DNA of 35,446 bases from CAZUZD01 sp964624465. Its GTDB lineage: Bacteria > Planctomycetota > Planctomycetia > Isosphaerales > Isosphaeraceae. Shown one piece after another: positions 24,801-33,300 of the stretch. The notes beneath the pieces were generated by a model that did no database searches, was not told where the DNA came from, and worked only from the letters and a program-made list of their open reading frames with translations. A program made the translations under genes and the position numbers. The stretch is taken from positions 1-35,446 of the forward strand of contig CAZUZD010000021.1 of assembly GCA_964624465.1 (NCBI GenBank). Reading direction: 5' to 3'. The first letter of the stretch is position 1; every line of letters starts with the position of its first letter.

Positions 24801-26215
24801 CGCCCGAAGCGTCCGTCGCCGCGGCCCAGTCGATCCGCCGCAACGGCACGCACCTGCTGGCGATCCTCGACGACGTGCTCGACCTGGCCAAGATCGAGTC
24901 CGGCAAGCTCGCGCTCGAGCAGATCGCCTACCCGCCCTGGCAGGTGATGCTCGAGATGAATTCGCTGCTGAGCGTGAGCGCCTCCGAGCGCCAGATCCAG
25001 CTCGTCTGCCGGCCGGCGTCGTCGCTGCCCGAGCAGGTGCTGATGGACCCGACCCGGCTGCGGCAGGTGCTGATCAACCTGGTGGGCAACGCCCTGAAGT
25101 TCAGCGAGTCGGGCCGCCGGGTCGACGTCACGATCGCCGCGACCCCCGGCACCGGAGCCGAACCGGGTGAGCTGACGCTGGTCGTCGAGGACCAGGGCAT
25201 CGGCATGACGGCTGAGCAGATTGGCCGGCTGTTCCGGCCGTTCGAGCAGGCCGACAGCTCGACGACCCGGCGCTTCGGCGGCTCGGGCCTGGGGCTGAGC
25301 ATCGCCAGGGGCCACGTCGACCTGATGGGCGGCACGATCGCGGTCCAGAGCACGCCCGAGGTCGGCAGCCGGTTCACGGTCCGGATCCCGCTGCGGCTCC
25401 CGGACCGACCGGACCTGGCGTGGGTCGCGCCCGAGGACCTGGACGTCACCCGGGTCATCGACGAGCTGCAGATCCGCGGTGGTACCCCCCGTGGGATCCG
25501 CGGCCGGGTGCTGCTGGTCGACGACTGCGAGGACAACCGCCGGGTGATCCGCTATTACCTCGGCCAGCTCGGCCTCGATCAGGTCGACGTGGCGACCGAC
25601 GGCCGCGCGGCCGTGATCGCGGCGCTGCGGGACCGGCCGGACGTGGTGCTGATGGACATGGAGATGCCCGAGCTCGACGGCTGCGCCGCCACCCGCGCCC
25701 TGCGGCGCTCGGGCTACGACCGCCCAATCGTGGCCCTCACGGCGCACGCGATGCAGCACGACCGCGAGCGCTCGATCGAGGCCGGCTGCGACGAGCACCT
25801 GACCAAGCCCGTCGACCGTCAGGCCCTGGCCGTGACGCTGGCCCGGTTCCTGTCCGACCCGGGCAGCCGACCCGCGGCCGAGGCCCTCGCCGAGCCGGGC
25901 GACCCCATCACGCCCGATTTCGGGGGCGATCCCGCGTTCCTGGAGCTGGTGCGGGAGTACGCCGCCGGCCTGCCGGCCGAGTTCGCGGACGTGAGCCGGG
26001 CGCTCCAGCGGGGCGACCTGGCGCGGGTGGCCGAGCGGGCGCACAAGCTCCGCGGCAGCGGTGGCATGTACGGCCTGGAGTGCCTCAGCGAGTCCGCCGG
26101 CCGGCTCGAGACGGCGATCCGGGGCGGCGAGGGCCTGGAGCGCGTGACGGCGCTCACCGGCGAGTTCCTGGCCCTGCTGCCCCGCATCGAGCGCGGCCTG
26201 GCCGACCTGGGCTGA
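21857..26215 (+). CDS. Five-PAS hybrid sensor histidine kinase with receiver and HPt domains
   Basis: Soluble hybrid kinase of 1452 residues, no membrane segments. It opens with about 150 residues that may be GAF-like and a degenerate PAS-like stretch (ATIPQAVLCIG). Five PAS domains follow (about 305-420, 433-548, 557-668, 685-800, 815-930). HisKA has H-box MSHEIRTPAG (His960), then HATPase with the N-box (LVGNALKF), DQGIGM and GGSGLGLSIA. The receiver has VLLVDDCEDN, phospho-acceptor Asp1267 in LMDMEMPELDG, and TKPVD. A C-terminal HPt domain has AHKLRGSGGMYG (His1396). All phosphorelay sites are thus in one chain, and phosphate would go on to an unlinked regulator. I favour GTG 21857 because GAGGTGG lies 7 bases upstream; ATG 21887, 10 codons later, is a good alternative. 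PAS 4 and 5 look like a recent tandem duplication. Confidence 0.93.
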   Translation: MRILWNAIRSMTIVWDGRYIAFSQALPAIRTAGEASGLAARLVGLVHEQTPTESVVLLRLVEGPSVAVIAAAPADSAGPADDPDSLRRLIAAGEIVVGPVGPEAPGVPGRVPVSLPVSINRFQGLFRLMVPAALGTDPGFREYLERIRTLLDGEIRLGQFEAQFHDLGSRFASILATIPQAVLCIGAGDERSWMNAKAAGQLGLPADCQATAAIAQALGRLWSSATNAAENEGVAAALAAAPDRSIRGWKWYFGEPLERVLEVGSSPIDPASDVGRLWVLSDVTAQYRVGATLARLDGKLTRSEVQFRTAFDDSATGMVLIGPDRRFFRVNRAFCELLGVSAQELRTRTLQDVTPPEHHDRSARIEHQLWEEPASRIHVETPFRHRDGRTVWTMLGASIVRDEQGQPQYAIAQVQDITDRREAEASLKEQENLLRLILENLPAPVCVKDREGRYSRVNRAFAERQGKPIDAIVGLTDFELFPEFAERNRRLDAAALASEGPIEREVETSTVLGQRSVILRGSRLLDAEGEPTGTLCVVTDITERKQAEIELSRGRERYRAVVNDLTDMVARYGTDGRLNFLNDAYCAFFGMSREHLMEHGWEPVIHPEDRARVVAEVASLGPENPTVRVTNRVIDAQGRTRWVEFINRALLDSDGRVTEYQGVGRDVTSRREHLQQLQAMNARLKLAIDASDMGIWCWNLADNSVEWDERLREWYDIPADMPPSEITYQLWCSKVHPEDLARCEAAMASSQPGGPPIVMEFRILSPDGRVRSVLSSSVLELDLEGRPIRMVGMNRDITPQRIFEERLNETNKRLELATQAGGIGTWTWNFADDSVAWDHRLIDWFGVPDPVLRRGALSEFWQSRVHPEDLAGAEAAFAESRAGGVPLEHAMRLLRADGVYRMVQTSALLDHDPDGRPTRLIGIDRDVTDQRELEAILESARQQAEAASRAKTAFLAHMSHEIRTPAGAVLGYADMLLDPSLPPEASVAAAQSIRRNGTHLLAILDDVLDLAKIESGKLALEQIAYPPWQVMLEMNSLLSVSASERQIQLVCRPASSLPEQVLMDPTRLRQVLINLVGNALKFSESGRRVDVTIAATPGTGAEPGELTLVVEDQGIGMTAEQIGRLFRPFEQADSSTTRRFGGSGLGLSIARGHVDLMGGTIAVQSTPEVGSRFTVRIPLRLPDRPDLAWVAPEDLDVTRVIDELQIRGGTPRGIRGRVLLVDDCEDNRRVIRYYLGQLGLDQVDVATDGRAAVIAALRDRPDVVLMDMEMPELDGCAATRALRRSGYDRPIVALTAHAMQHDRERSIEAGCDEHLTKPVDRQALAVTLARFLSDPGSRPAAEALAEPGDPITPDFGGDPAFLELVREYAAGLPAEFADVSRALQRGDLARVAERAHKLRGSGGMYGLECLSESAGRLETAIRGGEGLERVTALTGEFLALLPRIERGLADLG

Positions 26216-26359
26216 CGCGGCCCGCGGACCGGTCACGAAAGGGTTCTTCGACTCGTGGCGGCGGGATCTGGTATGCTGGTGGCGGATCCCAGGACCGCGA
26301 CCTCGCTCCGATCGCATCACCCGGAGCGGGTCCGGCCCGGCCTCGCGCCCCGAGGGTTG

Positions 26360-28633
26360 ATGGCCAGCACCGAGATCCACAAGATCGCGTTCGTCGGCGA
26401 TTACCTGCCCCGCAAGTGCGGGATCGCCACCTTCACGCACGACATGTACGCCTCGATCGCGGCCCAGAACCCGGACGCCGAGTGCTTCGTCGTCCCGGTC
26501 AACGACCGCGCCGGCGGGTACGAGTACCCGCCCGAGGTCCGTTACGAGATCGCCGAGCAGGACCGGGAGAGTTACCTGCGCGCGGCCGATTTCCTGAACT
26601 TCGCGAACACCGACATCGTCTGCCTCCAGCACGAGTACGGGATCTACGGCGGCCCGACCGGCAGCCACATCCTCGGCCTGGTGCGCGACCTGCGGATGCC
26701 GGTCGTCACGACGTTCCACACGATCCTCCGCGAGCCCGACCCCGACCAGCGGCGGGTGCTGATGCAGCTGGCCGACCTCTCGGCCCGCGTGGTGGTGATG
26801 ACCGAGCGGGCCCGCACCTTCCTGCGGGAGATCTACGGCGTCGCCGACGCCAAGATCGACCGGATCGCGCACGGCATCCCCGACACGCCGTTCGTCGAGC
26901 CCGACCGGTTCAAGGAGCAGTTCGGCGTCGAGGGCCGCCCGGTCCTCCTGACCTTCGGCCTGCTCTCGCCCAACAAGGGCGTCGAGCACATGCTCCGCGC
27001 CCTGCCGGCGTTGCTCGGCGAGTTCCCCGACCTGGTCTACATCATCCTGGGCGCCACCCATCCCGAGCTGGTGCGGCAGCAGGGCGAGCGGTACCGGCTG
27101 GGCCTGGAACGGCTGGCGCGGTCGCTGGGGATCGAGAAGAACGTCACGTTCTACAACCGGTTCGTCGAGCTGGAGGAGCTCACCGCGTTCATCCGCGCCG
27201 CCGACGTGTACGTGACGCCGTACCTGAACGCCGCGCAGATCACGTCGGGAACGCTGGCGTATTCCTTCGGTTGCGGCAAGCCGATCGTCTCGACGCCGTA
27301 CTGGCACGCCGAGGAGCTGCTCGCCGACGGCCGCGGCGTGCTGGTGCCGTTCGCCGACCCCCCGGCCCTGGCCACCGCCATCGGCGGCCTGCTCCGCGAC
27401 CCGGAGCGCCGGGGCGAGCTGGCGCGCACGGCCTACGGGCTCGGCCGCGAGATGGTCTGGGAGCGGTCGGCGCACCACTACACCGAGTCGTTCCAGCGGG
27501 CCCGCCTGGGTCGCCAGTCGCAGCCGTCGCGGCCCCTGGCGGTGCGGACCCTCGCCGAGCAGCGTGCCGAGCTGCCCGACTGGCGGCTCGACCACCTCTC
27601 GCGGATGACCAACTCGACGGGCATCTTCCAGCACGCCACCTACACGATCCCGAGCTTCGTCGACGGCTACTGCACCGACGACAATGCCCGGGCGCTGCTG
27701 CTGACGGTGCTGCTGGAGGAGGTCGGCCAGGACGGGCCGGAGGTCCGCCGCGTCGCCACCGCCTCGGCCGCGTTCCTCCAGGCCGCCTTCGACCGCGACC
27801 GGGGCCGGTTCCGCAACTTCATGGGGTTCGACCGCACCTGGCTCGAGACCGTCGGGTCCGAGGACTGCCAGGGCCGCGCGCTCTGGGCGCTCGGCACCTG
27901 CGTGGGCCGGTCCCGCCAGCCCGACCTGCCGTCGTGGGCCGCGTCGTACTTCGAGCTGGCCCTGCCGGCCGTGCCGGCGATGAGCTCGCCGCGGGCCTGG
28001 GCGTTCGCCCTGCTCGGGGTGCAGGAGTACCTCCAGCGCTTCGGCGGCGACCGGGCGACCGGCCAGGCCCGCGACGCCCTCTCGGGCCTGCTCATCGGCC
28101 TGTTCGAGCGCACGGCCACGCCGGATTGGCCCTGGTTCGAGGACGTCGTCGCCTACGACAACGCCAGGCTGCCGCACGCCCTGCTCGCCGCCGGCCGCGA
28201 CGGCGCGAACCCCCGCGCCGTCGAGATCGGCCTGGAGGCCCTGACCTGGCTCGTGGGCGTGCAACGCGCCCCGCAGGGGCACTTCCGGGCGATCGGCTGC
28301 CACGGCTTCTATCGCAAGGGCCAGGAGCCGGCGCGGTTCGACCAGCAGCCCGTGGAGGCCAACGCCACCGTCGCCGCCTGCCTGGAGGCCTACCGGGCCA
28401 CCCAGGAGCCCCGCTGGCTCGACGAGGCGCGGTCGGCGTTCGAGTGGTTCCTGGGTCGCAACGACCTCGGCCAGGAGCTCTACGACCCCGCCACCGGCGG
28501 CTGCTGCGACGGGCTCCAGGAGGACCGGGCCAACCGCAACCAGGGCGCCGAGTCGACCCTGGCATTCCTGATGTCCCTGGCCGAGATGCACCGGCTCGAA
28601 AGCTCCCTGGTCGCGTTCCGCCCGGTGCGGTAG
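26360..28633 (+). CDS. GT4 family glycosyltransferase fused to an alpha/alpha-toroid-like domain
   Basis: A 757-residue two-part protein. The first 400 residues are a GT-B fold glycosyltransferase of family GT4. It begins KIAFVGDYLPRKCGIATFT, has a donor-site GLLSPNKGVEHML (about 200-212), and TSGTLAYSFGCGKPIVSTPYWHAEELLADGRG-type sequence near 290-325. It would transfer a sugar from a nucleotide-sugar donor. The last 350 residues (from about DHLSRMTNSTGIFQHA) have Trp- and Glu-rich repeated helices like an (alpha/alpha)6 toroid of glycosidase type (DGYCTDDNARALLL, EDCQGRALWALG, QPVEANATVAACL). The fused form beside GH130 is seen in other bacteria. I chose ATG 26360 (GAGGG 3 bases upstream) because the conserved fold starts at once; GTG 26255 would add 35 unstructured residues. 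The acceptor sugar is unknown. Confidence 0.9.
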   Translation: MASTEIHKIAFVGDYLPRKCGIATFTHDMYASIAAQNPDAECFVVPVNDRAGGYEYPPEVRYEIAEQDRESYLRAADFLNFANTDIVCLQHEYGIYGGPTGSHILGLVRDLRMPVVTTFHTILREPDPDQRRVLMQLADLSARVVVMTERARTFLREIYGVADAKIDRIAHGIPDTPFVEPDRFKEQFGVEGRPVLLTFGLLSPNKGVEHMLRALPALLGEFPDLVYIILGATHPELVRQQGERYRLGLERLARSLGIEKNVTFYNRFVELEELTAFIRAADVYVTPYLNAAQITSGTLAYSFGCGKPIVSTPYWHAEELLADGRGVLVPFADPPALATAIGGLLRDPERRGELARTAYGLGREMVWERSAHHYTESFQRARLGRQSQPSRPLAVRTLAEQRAELPDWRLDHLSRMTNSTGIFQHATYTIPSFVDGYCTDDNARALLLTVLLEEVGQDGPEVRRVATASAAFLQAAFDRDRGRFRNFMGFDRTWLETVGSEDCQGRALWALGTCVGRSRQPDLPSWAASYFELALPAVPAMSSPRAWAFALLGVQEYLQRFGGDRATGQARDALSGLLIGLFERTATPDWPWFEDVVAYDNARLPHALLAAGRDGANPRAVEIGLEALTWLVGVQRAPQGHFRAIGCHGFYRKGQEPARFDQQPVEANATVAACLEAYRATQEPRWLDEARSAFEWFLGRNDLGQELYDPATGGCCDGLQEDRANRNQGAESTLAFLMSLAEMHRLESSLVAFRPVR

Positions 28634-28691
28634 GGTCAGGCCTCCCGGGTTCGAGCCGCACGTCTCCGCACCGAGGTCGCCAGTCCGCCAC

Positions 28692-30143
28692 ATGGATGTC
28701 CATCGCACCGGGGTCGTGCTCGCGCCGACCAACGCCCGCGTCGTCATGCGGCCGTTCGAGCCCACCAGCGAGCATCGGTTCGAGAAGATCATCGCGCGGG
28801 TCCAGTCGCTCTCCGACGCGGAGGTCGACACCCTGCTCGCCGGCGTGATGCACGAGTTCCGCGGCCGGCACCAGCGCACCCGCGAGTTCTTCCTGCACCG
28901 CTTCGATCAGGTGCGCCACTACCTCAACACCGACCGGCCGCCCAGCGAGGCGCGCCGGCTGCTCATCGGCTCGTACTTCAGCCAGGAGTACGCGCTGGAG
29001 TCGGCCGCGCTGTTCAACCCGTCGATGGTCTGGCACCCCGACCAGTCGGGCCTGCCCGAGGGCGGCCGCCGCTTCATCCTGAGCCTGCGGGCCACCGGCG
29101 AGGGGCACATCTCCTCGATCACCTTCCGCTCCGGCGTGATCGACGCCGGCTGCCGGATCCACATGGACGAGCCGACCCGGTTCGTGACCGTGCCCGACCT
29201 GGTGCCCAACGCGCTCTACGACACGCACCTGTTCTACCTCAAGCTCAGCGAGCTGGGCGTCAACGGCCCGCTCACCGAGCAGGTGATGGCCGCGCTCGGC
29301 GAGCAGTTCACGCTCGACGACCTGGAGCGATCGATCGCGAACGTGCTGCGGCACAACCGGGCCCGCCAGCGCGAGCTGGATCCGATCGCGCACACGATGG
29401 TGACGCTGGCGAAGGCAAACTACGAGATCCGGTTCGCGCCCGAGCTGAACGTCTCCGAGCGGATCATCTTCCCATCGTCCCCCGCCGAGACCAACGGCAT
29501 CGAGGACGCCCGCTTCGTCCACTTCACCCACGACGACGGCCGGACCTGCTACTACGCCACCTACACCGCCTACGACGGCCGGGTCATCCTGCCCCAGATG
29601 CTCGAGACCGAGGACTTCCACCACTTCAAGGTCAGCACCCTGAACGGGCCCGAGGTCCGCAACAAGGGCTTCGCCCTGTTCCCCAGGCGCGTCAACGGCC
29701 AGTACGCGATGCTCTCGCGGCAGGACAACGAGAACATCTTCCTGATGTACTCCGACCTGCCGCACTTCTGGTACACGAAGACCCTGATCGCCCGGCCCAC
29801 GTACCCCTGGGAGTTCGTGCAGCTGGGCAACTGCGGCTCGCCGATCGAGACCGAGGCCGGCTGGCTGGTGCTCACCCACGGCGTCGGGGCCATGCGCAAG
29901 TACGCCATGGGCGCGTTCCTGCTCGACCTCGACGACCCGGCCCGCGTGATCGGCCGGCTGGAGTCGCCGCTGCTGGAGCCCAACGAGAACGAGCGCGAGG
30001 GGTACGTCCCGAACGTCGTCTACAGCTGCGGCGCCGCGCTGCACGGCGACACCCTCGTCATCCCCTACGCCATGTCCGACTACGCCAGCTCCTTCGCCAC
30101 CGTCCCGCTCCAGGACGTCCTCGGCGCCATGACCCGATCCTGA
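28692..30143 (+). CDS. GH130-family glycoside phosphorylase or hydrolase
   Basis: 483 residues. GH130 enzymes act on beta-mannosides, mostly as phosphorylases releasing mannose 1-phosphate, with some hydrolases. The five-bladed propeller signatures are FNPSMVWHP (about 108-116) and NGIEDARFVHF (about 268-278), where Asp272 in the EDAR motif is the expected catalytic acid. Blade-like segments NKGFALFPRR and SRQDNENIFLMY follow. The protein exceeds a typical GH130 (330-390) by an N-terminal helical region and an insert of about 70 residues (170-250). There is no signal peptide, so it is probably cytosolic. It lies 58 bases after the GT4 gene on the same strand and likely shares its transcript. 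A beta-mannoside or related intracellular glycan is the probable substrate; phosphorylase versus hydrolase is not decided here. Confidence 0.88.
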   Translation: MDVHRTGVVLAPTNARVVMRPFEPTSEHRFEKIIARVQSLSDAEVDTLLAGVMHEFRGRHQRTREFFLHRFDQVRHYLNTDRPPSEARRLLIGSYFSQEYALESAALFNPSMVWHPDQSGLPEGGRRFILSLRATGEGHISSITFRSGVIDAGCRIHMDEPTRFVTVPDLVPNALYDTHLFYLKLSELGVNGPLTEQVMAALGEQFTLDDLERSIANVLRHNRARQRELDPIAHTMVTLAKANYEIRFAPELNVSERIIFPSSPAETNGIEDARFVHFTHDDGRTCYYATYTAYDGRVILPQMLETEDFHHFKVSTLNGPEVRNKGFALFPRRVNGQYAMLSRQDNENIFLMYSDLPHFWYTKTLIARPTYPWEFVQLGNCGSPIETEAGWLVLTHGVGAMRKYAMGAFLLDLDDPARVIGRLESPLLEPNENEREGYVPNVVYSCGAALHGDTLVIPYAMSDYASSFATVPLQDVLGAMTRS

Positions 30144-30214
30144 CCGGCTCGCCGCCCGCCGCGCCGGCAGCCGACCGCCGCCAGACCCCGCGCGCCCCCG
30201 GCGCGGCCGCTCGA

Positions 30215-30249
30215 CCATGATGAAAGTTCAAGAACTTCATTGATCATGG
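30215..30249. repeat. A+T-rich interrupted inverted repeat, possible operator
   Basis: Outer arms CCATGAT (30215-30221) and ATCATGG (30243-30249) are exact inverted copies. Inside them GAAAGTTC (30222-30229) faces GAACTTC (30232-30238), matching with one extra A. There is no T-run after it, so an operator fits better than a terminator. It is one of the few A+T-rich stretches in the window. Confidence 0.55.
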
Positions 30250-30269
30250 CAACGAGCCGTGGTGAGAAT
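30240..30269 (+). promoter_or_regulatory. Putative sigma-70 promoter for the 1132-residue exported protein
   Basis: TTGATC at 30240-30245, an 18-base spacer and GAGAAT at 30264-30269 give four of six matches in each box. It is 79 bases before the ATG and its -35 box overlaps the right arm of the inverted repeat, which would let a repressor at the repeat block it. Confidence 0.35.
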
Positions 30270-30347
30270 GCCCGGTGCGCCCCGCGCGTCGACCGCGACG
30301 GCGCCACAACCGGACCTGCACCGCGAGCCTCCCGGAGGGCCGTCGCC

Positions 30348-33300
30348 ATGGCCATCGATCATCCGCCAGCCCGTCGCCGCCCCCGGCCCGGGTCCGCCCC
30401 GAACCGTCGGTCGGCCGCCTTCCGGCCCGGCTGCCAGGCGCTCGAGGGTCGCACGCTGCTGAGCATCGGGGTCCCGATTCCCGCCTCGAACCCGAGAGTG
30501 CCGCTCTCGGCGATCTTCTGGAACGGCGAGCCGACCCCTCTGAACCCCAATGGCCTGCCCAACCAGCCGGCACCCGACCGGGTCGGGGCGGCCAAGACGA
30601 TCACGATCACCAACAGCGGCTCCGGCACGATCTACCCGTTCCTGCGGGGCGGCAACTACGGCGAGGACCCGAACTCGACCTCGGGCTCGTTCTACGACCC
30701 GCAGGACCTCACCAACCACGAGTTCCGCCAGTACATCGGGTTCCGGGCCGCGGACGGCACCGCCAACTTCGGACTCCCGAAGGGCGCCTCGATCACGTTC
30801 CAGGTCCCGCTGGTCCTCTGGGACGGGAACAACCTGTACATCGCCACCGACGGCGCGAACCTGACCGCCGCCACGCCCAACATCTACAACTACGACCCGA
30901 CGGCGCAGGTCTGCATCGCCGGCGCCGAGCCGGTCAGCAACAGCGTCTGGGTCCAGGGCAGCGCCGGCTACCCGGCGGGCGAGACCCCGCTGGTCCTGTT
31001 CTACTTCGCCGGCGGCCTGCCGAAGACGGTGCCCGACGACGCGCCGGCGCAGCTCACCGAGATCACGTTCCGCGACCCGTACCTGACCCGGTTCATCACC
31101 GACCCGGCGCAAACGTTCCCGCTGATCAACTACGACGTCTCGTACGTGAACAACCTGGTGGCCCCGGTCGCGATGGAGGCCAGCCGCGTCCCGATCACCT
31201 ACGGCGACTCCAAGAGCACGACCACGCCCCCCGAGTACTTCGGGTTCGACGACTTCGGCTGGCTGGCCACCGACCGCAACCCCCAGGCGTTCCAGGCCGC
31301 GATCAACGCCTTCGTCCAGAACACCGGCGCCGCCAGCCTGGGGGCCTACTTCGGACCGAACCGGCCGGGCTGGCCGCAGTACTACAGCCCCACCGCCGGC
31401 AACACCGTCATCCCCTCGGGCTCGAACCTCTTCGACGACAGCCCGCTCACGGTCAACGGCGGCATCGTGCACCCGTCGAGCTACGACTCCAACCGCTGGA
31501 TGCTCACCAGCAACGGCACCGGGCCGATCGCGGCGCGGGCCGGCGGCGTGATCCTCACCGATCCCCAGGCGACCGTGCTGCCGCTGTCGATGACGACCGC
31601 CGAGCGCGTCGAATTCTCCCGGACGATGACCTCGATGCTCGCCCGGGGCGGCCAGGTCAACCTCACCGTCTCGCCCTCGACGCAGGTGCTCGGCCGGGTG
31701 CTGAAGTACGACCCGACCGACTCGATCCAGGGCATCGCCGTCACCCGGGGCGGCTCCGGCTACAGCGCCGCGAACCCGCCGCAGGTCGTCCTCTCCGGCG
31801 GCGGCGGCACGGGCGCCCAGGCCATCGCGTTCGTGGGCGCCGACGGCTCGATCACCGGCGTCGGCACCGTGAAGCCGGGCTCCGGCTACACCTCGCCGCC
31901 CACCATCCGCTTCGTCGGCGGCGGCGGCACGGGCGCGGCCGCCGCGGCCACGATCGGAGGCGGTCGGGTGACCGTCGCGCTCAACCCCGGCGCCACCCTG
32001 CCCATCAACGCCCCCCTCTCGTACGTCTTCAGCCGACCGTCGAACGACTACGCCATCACGGCGATCACGAACCTCTGGTACTCATGGGCGCAGTACTACG
32101 TCCAGCAGTACCAGAACGTCGCCGATCAGGCCGTCGCCGTCACGCTCGTGCGCCGGGCGATCCCCGGCAGCAAGGACCTCACGCCGCAGGTGACCAACGA
32201 GGTCACCCTGGCCGCCGACCCGAAGGTCCCGCTCGTCGTGGGCATGACCGTCCGGGGCACGGGCATCCCGGCCGGGACGACGATCCTCAAGGTCGACGGC
32301 CGTCAGCTCCTGCTGAGCCAGATCCCCACCACGGCCGCCCCCACGTCGCAATCGCTGACCTTCGGCCGGCCGCAGGCGCTGCCGTACGACCCGGCGGTGA
32401 CGAAGCCGTTCGCGCTCAAGTTCGCCCCCACCGAGGCGTCCAAGGCCCGGCTCTTCGCCGGGTCGGTCTACGAGGCGATGGCCGCGCAGGCCGTGGCGCT
32501 GCCGGCATCGCCCTACCTGCCGACCTCGATGAACCTGGTGGCCCACGTCATCAAGTTCTGGGCCGAGCTGCCCGGCTACAATCGCCCCTGGGGCCCGATC
32601 CTGGTCGGCGAGGTCCGCGACATCGTCAAGTCGATCCTCCGCGGGGTCTACGACTTCGAGGCCGTCCCCGACCAGTCGCAGTGGTACCCCGCGCCCAGCA
32701 AGCCCACCGGCGGCCAGCCGTTCAACGTCTACAACCTCGACCCCTACGTCTGGTTCGTGCACGTCGTGCAGGGGATGTCGGCCTACGGGTTCTCGGTCGA
32801 TGACGACGTCTCGAACCCGACCGCGACCGGCCCGATCCTCGCCGCCGGCGGCGCCGGCAACCACGCGCCCAACAACCTGCAGATCGCCTACGGCGGCGTC
32901 GGCAAGCTCGGCAACACCCAGCAGTGGTTCCCGACGACCCCCTGGGGGGCGCTCCGGTCGAACTCGACCCGGGCCGTCACGGCGACCATCGGAGTGGTGC
33001 CGTCGGGCGAGTTCGCCGGCTACTCGATGATCACCTTCACCGGCCCGAACGCACTCAAGCTCTACAACCAGATCAACAACCCCGGCAGCGGCCAGGTCGG
33101 CGCCTACGTGACCGCGCCGGGGTTCATCGTCCCGGGCACGACGCTGATCCACAAGGGCCCGATCTCGGGCACCATCCCCTCGATCGTCCTGAGCCAGAAG
33201 GCGATCCCGACCACCACGCCGATCCCGATCGTCGTCACCGCCGCGCCGATCGCGATCCCGAAGACGCCGCTGGCCAACGGCAACTTCTGGCTGCCGGTCC

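Larger units (their letters stand above)
30144..30347. other. Promoter and operator region upstream of the large exported protein
   Basis: A 204-bp spacer between the GH130 stop and the next ATG. It contains an unusual A+T-rich inverted repeat (30215-30249), an overlapping promoter-like pair (30240-30269) and GGAGGG at 30334-30339 as ribosome binding site. Reading frames before 30348 are Arg/Ala-rich and not gene-like. Confidence 0.5.

Noticed and set aside
26255..26359. Longer N-terminus of the GT4 protein from GTG 26255
   Set aside because: The added 35 residues have no structure or conservation in sight, and the fold starts right after ATG 26360, which has a GAGGG ahead.
24443..28879. 1478-residue minus-strand open frame
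   Set aside because: It is antisense to the hybrid kinase and GT4 genes, both strongly supported. Similar long antisense frames occur everywhere in this G+C-rich DNA.
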